DNA of 55,633 nt from Streptomyces sp. SM11. Lineage in GTDB: Bacteria; Actinomycetota; Actinomycetes; Streptomycetales; Streptomycetaceae. The DNA lies in assembly GCF_002910905.1 (NCBI RefSeq), contig NZ_NEUE01000251.1, positions 1-55,633 on the forward strand. Direction: 5' to 3'. Below the pieces are notes generated by a model that made no database searches, was not told the DNA's origin, and worked only from the letters and a program-made list of their open reading frames with translations. This document shows positions 50,103 to 55,633 of this stretch, in pieces; the stretch's first letter is position 1; each line of letters begins with the position of its first letter. The position numbers and the translations under genes were made by a program.

Positions 50103-51141
50103 AGTCGGCGTACGCGTCCCTGATCTGGTCGGTGGACAGGTTGAGGTGCTCCAGGACCGTGAAGCGTCCCGGACGCGTCTGCGGCGCGTAGTCGACGGCC
50201 TTCACGAACTCGTCGACGCTGAAACCGATCTCCTCCGGCAGGACCGGCAGACCGTGGCGGCGCAGTATCGATGCCATCAGGAGGGACTCCTGGCGGGCAC
50301 CGCGCAGATGCATGGCGAAGCAGGCGCCGAGGCCGACCTGCTCGCCGTGGCTGGCCGCGCGCTGGGGGAACAGCAGGTCGAAGGCGTGGTTGATCTCGTG
50401 GCAGGCGCCGGAGGCCGGGCGCGAGTCGCCCGCGACCGACATCGAGATGCCGGTGAGTACGAGCCCCTCGGCCAGCACCTTCAGGAAGGCGTCGTCGCCG
50501 ACCCCGCCGGGGTGGCGCAGCACGGCCTCGCCCGCCTGGCGGGCCATCGCGGCCGCGAGTCCGTCGATCTCCTCGCCGTTGACCTCGTGGGCCAGCTCCC
50601 AGTCGGCGACGCAGGAGATGTTCGAGATCGCGTCGCCGATGCCGGAACGGACGTAACGGGCGGGCGCCTCACGGATCACATCGAGGTCGATGACGACGGC
50701 GATCGGGGTGGGCACCCCGTAGGAGCCGCGCCCGTTGTCGTTGTCCAGTGTGGCGACCGGCGAGCACAGGCCGTCGTGCGAGAGGTTCGTCGCGACGGCG
50801 ACCATGGGCAGTCCGACCCGCGCCGCGGCGTACTTCGCCACGTCGATGATCTTGCCGCCGCCGAGGCCGACGACGGCGTCGTACCGGTTGCCCTTGATAC
50901 CGTCGGCGAGCTTCACCGCGGAGTCGATCGTGCCGTCGGCGACCGGATACCAGTCGGCACCCAGCAGGACCGGGGCGAGCCTCTCCCGCAGGGCGCGCCC
51001 GGAACCGTCGCTGATCGCGATGGCGAGCTTGCCCGAGGAGGAGATCCGCTGATCGGCCAGGAGACCCGCCAGATCGTCCATGGCGCCGCGCCGGATGTCG
51101 ACGACGACCGGGGACGGAATGAGCCGGGTCAGTACTGGCAC
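50080..51141 (-). CDS. Iron-containing alcohol dehydrogenase-like, G1P dehydrogenase/AraM type
   Basis: The 353-residue protein resembles sn-glycerol-1-phosphate dehydrogenases (archaeal EgsA, Bacillus AraM): IPSPVVVDIRRGAMDDL at residue 8, AIAISDGSG near 40, the NAD-binding DAVVGLGGGKIIDVAKYAA near 88, VATNLSHDGLCSPVA near 116, RSGIGDAISN near 165 with the metal Asp, and metal His regions GACHEINHAFD near 247 and ASHGEQVGLG near 264. Known: this family reduces dihydroxyacetone phosphate to sn-glycerol-1-phosphate, the archaeal stereoisomer. It lies between the nucleotidyltransferase (13-base overlap) and a CDP-alcohol transferase, so its product is probably activated and transferred. Another polyol phosphate is possible. 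Confidence 0.82.
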   Translation of the reverse strand: MPVLTRLIPSPVVVDIRRGAMDDLAGLLADQRISSSGKLAIAISDGSGRALRERLAPVLLGADWYPVADGTIDSAVKLADGIKGNRYDAVVGLGGGKIIDVAKYAAARVGLPMVAVATNLSHDGLCSPVATLDNDNGRGSYGVPTPIAVVIDLDVIREAPARYVRSGIGDAISNISCVADWELAHEVNGEEIDGLAAAMARQAGEAVLRHPGGVGDDAFLKVLAEGLVLTGISMSVAGDSRPASGACHEINHAFDLLFPQRAASHGEQVGLGACFAMHLRGARQESLLMASILRRHGLPVLPEEIGFSVDEFVKAVDYAPQTRPGRFTVLEHLNLSTDQIRDAYADYATTISS

Positions 51142-51866
51142 GCGATCTCACGGCCCTTCTTGAGGTCGTCGTGGTTGTCGATCTCGACCCAGGTCACGGT
51201 GCCGATGGGGGCCACGTCGACGGTGAAGCCGCGGCCCACGAGCTCCTGATAGCCGTCCTCGTAGTAGAGGTCGGGGTCGCGCTCGAAGGTGGTCCTCAGC
51301 GCGTCCGCCAGCTCCTCGGCGGCCTCGGCCTCGATGAGGGTGACGCCGATGTACTCGCCGGTCGCGGTGGCCGGGTCCATCAGCTTCGTGATGCGCTGGA
51401 CGCCCTTGCCCTCCTCCGCGATGACCTTCATCTCCTCGTCGGCGAGGACCTTCTCGGTGTCCAGGGCGAGGATGATCTTCTGGTCCTTGCCCCGGGCGTC
51501 CAGGAGGGTCCTCTCGACGGAGACCGGGTGCACGGTGTCGCCGTTGGCGAGGATCACGCCGCGCTTGATGACGTCACGGGCGCACCACAGGGAGTAGGCG
51601 TTGTTCCACTCCTCGGCCTTGTCGTTGTCGATGAGCGTGAGGGTGACGCCGTAGGTCGCCTCCAGCTCGGCCTTGCGGGCGTAGACGGCCTCCTTGCGGT
51701 AGCCGACGACGATCGCGACCTCGGTGAGTCCGACCTCGGCGAAGTTGGCGAGCGTGAGGTCGAGGACCGTCTTGTCGCCGTCGACAGGGACGAGCGCCTT
51801 GGGCAGCGTGTCCGTGTAGGGGCGCAGACGTCGTCCTGCACCGGCTGCCAGTACGAGGCCGATCAT
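51129..51866 (-). CDS. Sugar/polyol-phosphate nucleotidyltransferase
   Basis: ATG 51866 overlaps the DUF5941 gene stop (ATGA). The 245-residue protein is a single-domain NTP transferase: MIGLVLAAGAGRRLRPYTDT with the GxGxRLxPxT loop and PKALVPV with the phosphate-binding Lys (residues 1-28), VDGDKTVLDLTLANFAEVGL near 28, VVGYRKEAVY near 54, LIDNDKAEEWNNAYSLW near 78, the metal Asp in ILANGDTVHP near 105 and a late VTWVEIDNHDDLKKG. EWNNAYSL is common in CTP-using members such as inositol-phosphate or phosphocholine cytidylyltransferases, which would supply the CDP donor for the neighbouring transferases. Confidence 0.88.
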   Translation of the reverse strand: MIGLVLAAGAGRRLRPYTDTLPKALVPVDGDKTVLDLTLANFAEVGLTEVAIVVGYRKEAVYARKAELEATYGVTLTLIDNDKAEEWNNAYSLWCARDVIKRGVILANGDTVHPVSVERTLLDARGKDQKIILALDTEKVLADEEMKVIAEEGKGVQRITKLMDPATATGEYIGVTLIEAEAAEELADALRTTFERDPDLYYEDGYQELVGRGFTVDVAPIGTVTWVEIDNHDDLKKGREIACQY

Positions 51867-53752
51867 GCGAGTTCTCCTTCGTCGTGTACGGCGGGGGCCG
51901 AGGAGGACACCCAGAAGCGGATGGACTCCACGAGCACCACCAGAGCCACGGCGACCGCGAGCGCGGTCAGGGCCGTGGTGAAACCTGAGGTGTGGGTGAG
52001 TACGGCGGCGAGGACGGCCACCAGCGCGGTACGGCCCTCGTGCCCACCGATCGTCCGCACCAGCCACAGGGGCGGCGCGCCGGTGCCGCCGCGGATGCGG
52101 TACACCGTGTCGTAGTGATGGTAGGCGACGGCCGAGACGAGCCCGAAGGCCGCCGGAACGGCGTGCGGGACGTCGCTGCGTGCCGCCAGCACGAGGATCG
52201 TGACGTACTCCGCCGCCCGGAAGAACGGCGGCACCAGCCAGTCGAGCGCGCCCTTCAGCGGGCGGGCGACGGCGAGGCCGGAGAGCAGGACGTGCACCCC
52301 GGCGGCGGCGACGGTGAGCCAACTGCCGTACGGGAGGAACAGCGCGGCGCCGACCATGACCAGCGTCCCGAGCAGGGCGACGGCCGGGGCCGTGAACGCG
52401 CCGCGGAATCCGGGCGTGATCGCCGCGACGGCCCGGGCGAGGGGACCGGAGTCGGCGAGGTCCGCCAGGGCCTGTGCCGCGCGGTCGGTGCGGCCGGCCC
52501 TACGGGTCAGCGAGCGCAGCAGGCGGCCCGCCGTGGTGTAGCAGGCGGCCAGGGAGCAGCCGACGAGCAGGGCGTAGAAGACGATGCGCGGGGTGGTGAG
52601 CGCGGTGAGCACCGCGATCATGGCCCAGCGTTCACCGATCGGCAGCACGATCATCCGGCGCACCCAGACCGTCCAGCCGACGCTGTCGAGCTTGTCGGAG
52701 AGGGCGGCGGTGGGGCTGGTGTTGGCGACCGCGTCGTGGTTGGCCTCGTTGAACGAGAAGTCCACGACATGGCGGCAGGCCTGGAGGACCATCGCACCGA
52801 GCGCGAGGGCCCATACATCATCACTGTCACCACCGCGCACCGCGCCGATAGCGAGACCGGCGTAGTACGCGTACTCCTTGGCCCGGTCGAAGGTGGCGTC
52901 CAGCCAGGCGCCCATCGTGGAGTACCGCAGCGAGTAGCGGGCCAGCTGCCCGTCGGTGCAGTCCAGGACGAAGGAGACCAGGAGCAGGATCCCGGCGGCA
53001 ACGTATCCGCCCCGGGTTCCGGTGGCCGCGCTGCCCGCCGCGATGAGCGCCGTGATCAGCGAGGCGGTGGTGACCTGGTTCGGGGTGAGGTTGCGGCGGG
53101 CGCACCAGCGGGCGATGTAGCGGGAGTAGGGGCTGATGCAGTACGTGGTGAAGAAGCCGTCGTGGGCCTTCACCGCGCTGCGCAGCCGTACCGCCTCGTC
53201 GTCGACCGCGGCGAGGCCCGCCTCGGCGGTGGCCTGCTGCTCCGCGTCCGTGGGGACGGCCGCGACGAGCGAGCCGAGGGCGGGGCGCTGTACGGCGGTG
53301 CCCTCGGCCTCCAGCGCGACGGCGATACGGCCGGGGACCGTCCGGTCCTCGGGCGCGGGGTCCGCCTCCGGCTCGACGACCGGGGCGCCCGCGCTGACCG
53401 CAGCGGTGGTGCGGTGCAGCGCGCGCAGCAGGGCGCCGCGCGCCTCGGCCTGGGCGGTGAGCGCGCCGGGGACGGTGGCGGCGGGGAAGCGCGGGTCGGT
53501 CAGTCCGAGCCGCAGCGCGTGGACGTGGCCCACGAAACGCGGGTCGACCAGGGCGACCCGGCGGCCTGCCGGGACGGCGGCGAGGAGGGCTGCGGCGTCA
53601 CCGGCGTCGACGGCGGTCTGCACGTCGAAGCCCAGGGACCGCAGATCGTCCGCGAGCGACGACCCGGGTACCGGCGTACCGGTGAGGATGGCGGTCGACA
53701 GACGAACCCACTCCTTGGCACTGACGAGGACGACACACGGCGGCACTGCCAC
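51863..53752 (-). CDS. Large CDP-alcohol phosphatidyltransferase with DUF5941 region, copy 1
   Basis: First gene of the operon, 629 residues from GTG 53752. The soluble N-terminus of about 200 residues has a Rossmann-like LVSAKEWVRLSTAILTGTPV, LGFDVQTAVD and VALVDPRFVGHVHALRLGL. A CDP-alcohol phosphotransferase domain follows, with the complete motif near residues 265-300 (DCTDGQLARYSLRY ... GAWLDATFDRAKEY). The C-terminal half is a second membrane domain with about six segments (DUF5941-like: FFRAAEYVTILVLAARSD, AYHHYDTVYRIRGG). The fusion is unusually large for the family, where about 200-260 residues is normal. It works at the membrane; donor and acceptor are unknown. Confidence 0.85.
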   Translation of the reverse strand: MAVPPCVVLVSAKEWVRLSTAILTGTPVPGSSLADDLRSLGFDVQTAVDAGDAAALLAAVPAGRRVALVDPRFVGHVHALRLGLTDPRFPAATVPGALTAQAEARGALLRALHRTTAAVSAGAPVVEPEADPAPEDRTVPGRIAVALEAEGTAVQRPALGSLVAAVPTDAEQQATAEAGLAAVDDEAVRLRSAVKAHDGFFTTYCISPYSRYIARWCARRNLTPNQVTTASLITALIAAGSAATGTRGGYVAAGILLLVSFVLDCTDGQLARYSLRYSTMGAWLDATFDRAKEYAYYAGLAIGAVRGGDSDDVWALALGAMVLQACRHVVDFSFNEANHDAVANTSPTAALSDKLDSVGWTVWVRRMIVLPIGERWAMIAVLTALTTPRIVFYALLVGCSLAACYTTAGRLLRSLTRRAGRTDRAAQALADLADSGPLARAVAAITPGFRGAFTAPAVALLGTLVMVGAALFLPYGSWLTVAAAGVHVLLSGLAVARPLKGALDWLVPPFFRAAEYVTILVLAARSDVPHAVPAAFGLVSAVAYHHYDTVYRIRGGTGAPPLWLVRTIGGHEGRTALVAVLAAVLTHTSGFTTALTALAVAVALVVLVESIRFWVSSSAPAVHDEGELA

Positions 53753-53951
53753 GAGGCGGGCCGGCGGCGTGTCGGCTGAGGCTATCGGATGAACGGAAGG
53801 CCGAGTTCACCGCCCGTTTGTGCGCTGTTCGGGTGGACCCGCAAACCCGGGCGGCGTTGGCGATCATCATCATCGATCGGGGGCCCGGCCCACAAACCAC
53901 GCCCGGACCGGGTGAGCGGGACGCCGGGGCCCTGCCGAACGCAAGGCCCTT
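53753..53951. other. Upstream region of the export operon, up to the IS insertion point
   Basis: About 200 bases hold the presumed promoter of the 53752-46633 operon on the minus strand. The IS1380-like element begins at 53952, roughly 200 bases upstream of the operon start, so it may influence or have separated upstream control sequences. No gene was seen. Confidence 0.5.
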
Positions 53952-53971
53952 AGCCTTGATCCACCGACGTG
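53952..53971 (+). repeat. Left terminal inverted repeat of the IS1380-like element
   Basis: AGCCTTGATCCACCGACGTG; identical to the complement of the right end except one mismatch at position 17. The flanking bases just outside are CCTT. Confidence 0.88.
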
Positions 53972-54075
53972 ATGTCTGTGGATGACTCTTCCGGAAACGA
54001 GGAAGTGCCTTGTGACCTGTGATGATGGGAGTTCTTCAGGCTTCCAGCACGCACGATCGGCAAGGCACTTCCGAG

Positions 54076-55467
54076 ATGCAAGTTTCCCATACGCCGGCGG
54101 CGGTCTCCGCTGCGTTCGATGATCCGAATCTGGTCGCGCTGGCCGGGCTGGTTCCGGTGATGCGGCTGGCCGAGCGGTGTGGTCTTTCGCGTCTGGTGGC
54201 CCAGAAGGTGAGGCTGACCGGGACAGCGAACGGCGCGGGGGCCGCGGCGGGTGCCAAGGTCAGCAGCATCGTGGCCGGCATGGCGGCGGGGGCGGACAGT
54301 ATCGACGACCTCCACGTGCTGCGGCACGGTGCGATGCCGGCCCTGTTCCGGGGGATCCGCGCGCCGTCCACGCTGGGCACGTTCCTCCGCGCGTTCACCC
54401 ACGGCCACGCACTCCAACTCCACGCCGTCCACCGCAGGTTCCTCGCCGGTCTGGCCGCCCACACCCCCCTGCTGCCCGGCTCCGGCACGACGGCGTTCAT
54501 CGACGTCGACTCCACCCACAAACGGGTCTACGGCCGGGCCAAGCAGGGCGCCGAGTACGGCCGGTTCAAGGGCATCCGCACCATGCACCCCCTGCTCGCC
54601 ACGATCTGCACCCCACAGTCGCGCCCGGTGATCGCCGCAGTACGGATGCGCCGCGGCAAGGCAGCCGATTCCCGTGGAGCCCCGAAATTCGTCAGCGAGG
54701 CACTCGCCACCGCCGCCGAGGCGGGCTGCACCGGCACCCGGATCCTGCGAGCGGACTCGCAGTTCTACAACGGCGGGGTGATCGCCGCCTGCCGCCGGGC
54801 CGGAGCCCGCTTTTCGATCACCTGCGGGATGAACCCCTCCATCAAACGGGCCGTCCTGGGCATTCCCGACGGGGCATGGCAGCAGATCACCTACCCCACC
54901 GCGGTGCCCGACCCGGAGACCGGCGAACTCATCTCCAACGCCGAAGTCGCCGAGATACCCGCCTACACCGCGTTCACCGGCCGCAAGAAGAGCGAACGGG
55001 TCACCGCCCGGCTGATCGTGCGCCGGGTCCGTGACCTGGCCAAACCCGCCGTTGTGGGCGAACAGGGCGAGTTGTTTCCCGTCTGGCGCTACCACCCGTT
55101 CTTCACCGACCAGCCCGCCCCGACGCTCCAGGCCGAGCAGGAACACCGTCACCACGCCGTCATCGAGCAGGTCATCGCCGACAGCAAAGCCGGGGCTCTG
55201 GCCCACCTTCCGTCCGGAAACTTCAACGCCAACGCCGCCTGGCTCACGCTGTGGGCGATGACCTACAACCTGCTGCGGGCCGCCGGCGCGCTGGCCTCCA
55301 CGTTCCACGCCAGGGCCACCACCACCACGATCCGCACCCACCTCGTCCACGTTCCGGCCCGGATCGCCCGCTCAGCACGGCGCATCACCCTGCACCTGCC
55401 ACGCAACTGGCCCTGGCAGCACGCCTGGACACACCTGCTCGACACCGCCCACGGGCCACCCGGCTGA
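54076..55467 (+). CDS. IS1380-family DDE transposase
   Basis: ATG 54076 (MQVSHTPAAVSAAFDDPN) was chosen over an upstream ATG at 54019. The 463-residue protein shows the DDE catalytic core: first Asp in TTAFIDVDSTHKRVYG near residue 148, second in TRILRADSQFYNGGV near 228, and the Glu region HHAVIEQVIADSKAGALAHL near 370, followed by FNANAAWLTLWAMTYNLLR, the conserved C-terminal stretch of IS1380 transposases. No frameshift is visible, so the element may be active. Confidence 0.93.
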   Translation: MQVSHTPAAVSAAFDDPNLVALAGLVPVMRLAERCGLSRLVAQKVRLTGTANGAGAAAGAKVSSIVAGMAAGADSIDDLHVLRHGAMPALFRGIRAPSTLGTFLRAFTHGHALQLHAVHRRFLAGLAAHTPLLPGSGTTAFIDVDSTHKRVYGRAKQGAEYGRFKGIRTMHPLLATICTPQSRPVIAAVRMRRGKAADSRGAPKFVSEALATAAEAGCTGTRILRADSQFYNGGVIAACRRAGARFSITCGMNPSIKRAVLGIPDGAWQQITYPTAVPDPETGELISNAEVAEIPAYTAFTGRKKSERVTARLIVRRVRDLAKPAVVGEQGELFPVWRYHPFFTDQPAPTLQAEQEHRHHAVIEQVIADSKAGALAHLPSGNFNANAAWLTLWAMTYNLLRAAGALASTFHARATTTTIRTHLVHVPARIARSARRITLHLPRNWPWQHAWTHLLDTAHGPPG

Positions 55468-55613
55468 CACGAACAGCCCCCGTCCACCCGCCCGCAAGGG
55501 CCCGACCGGAACCACACCGTGGAAAAGCTGGGCAAACCAGCGGATACAACCTGCCCATACCCAGCCACCGACCCGAACCGGCCCAGAAACCGATCAGAAG
55601 ATCACACTCAAAC

Positions 55614-55633
55614 CACTTCGGTGGATCAAGGCT
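55614..55633 (-). repeat. Right terminal inverted repeat of the IS1380-like element
   Basis: CACTTCGGTGGATCAAGGCT, whose complement is AGCCTTGATCCACCGAAGTG. It ends at the last base given. Confidence 0.88.

Larger units (their letters stand above)
53952..55633. mobile_element. IS1380-family insertion sequence, apparently complete
   Basis: The 1682-base element is bounded by inverted repeats and encodes one intact transposase. The left end AGCCTTGATCCACCGACGTG (53952-53971) matches the complement of the right end (55614-55633) at 19 of 20 positions. The right repeat finishes exactly on the last base of the window, so the target duplication on that side cannot be checked. The size fits IS1380 members (about 1.6-1.7 kb). 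Confidence 0.9.

Noticed and set aside
51992..53779. 595-codon plus-strand frame opposite the DUF5941 gene
   Set aside because: Antisense shadow with Gly/Arg/Glu-rich composition and no domain.
1..55633. tRNA, rRNA, CRISPR arrays, phage att sites
   Set aside because: None seen on reading; no clover-leaf or regularly spaced repeats stood out. A covariance or repeat search would be needed to be certain.

Overview
The window has the very high GC, G/C-ended third codon positions, GTG starts and dense ATGA/GTGA gene overlaps of a Streptomyces chromosome. Family content agrees: a conservon-type sensor kinase, a hopanoid (hpn/shc) locus like that of S. coelicolor, DUF6126 and DUF6745 proteins, and a c-di-AMP riboswitch on a LysM/M23 cell-wall hydrolase. 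No rRNA, tRNA or CRISPR array was recognised.

Layout. (1) 1-7.5 kb: the 5' part of a conservon histidine kinase, a long-form GAPDH, small accessory genes, and several damaged genes (frameshifted PPOX, MerR and NTF2 remnants). (2) 7.7-16.0 kb: a LysR regulator convergent to an eight-gene operon (minus strand, 15958 to 8899). The operon encodes the complete route from 3-hydroxyanthranilate through ACMS to pyruvate and acetyl-CoA, the lower branch of kynurenine/tryptophan degradation. The dioxygenase frame lacks its own stop and looks frameshifted. (3) 16.2-21.7 kb: a zone of gene decay holding a 5'-truncated MHS transporter, an esterase joined to a metallo-hydrolase remnant, an internally deleted TetR gene, an MFS fragment, and two alpha/beta-hydrolases carrying one-base indels or deletions. 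(4) 21.7-25.7 kb: MBL hydrolase, F420/PPOX protein, TetR regulator, DUF6745 protein and a small companion protein.

(5) 25.9-32.1 kb: a tight plus-strand operon of the uncharacterised STM4015/4014/4013/4012/4011 families: two leucine-rich-repeat-like STM4015 paralogues, an ATP-grasp-like protein, an alkaline-phosphatase-superfamily hydrolase and two radical SAM enzymes. Both STM4015 paralogues end in the same C-terminal tail (RYxAVSE), although the sequence just before it differs. A long inverted repeat sits in the divergent promoter shared with the DUF6745 side. This is my best candidate for an undescribed system, possibly a protein- or peptide-modification pathway.

(6) 32.2-36.4 kb: SGNH hydrolase, LysM/M23 endopeptidase with riboswitch, Tyr phosphatase, DUF6126 protein and an XRE-cupin regulator. 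(7) 36.5-46.2 kb: hopanoid cluster (hpnC, hpnD, a 40-codon coupled ORF, hpnE, polyprenyl synthase, shc, hpnG, hpnH, hpnO-type aminotransferase), without the ispG/dxs pair I recall in S. coelicolor. (8) 46.6-53.8 kb: an operon with two CDP-alcohol phosphotransferases, a G1P-dehydrogenase/AraM-like enzyme, a nucleotidyltransferase, a GT2 and a polysaccharide-type ABC exporter, probably making an unidentified polyol-phosphate surface polymer or lipid head group. (9) 53952-55633: an apparently intact IS1380-family element whose right inverted repeat ends at the last base of the window.
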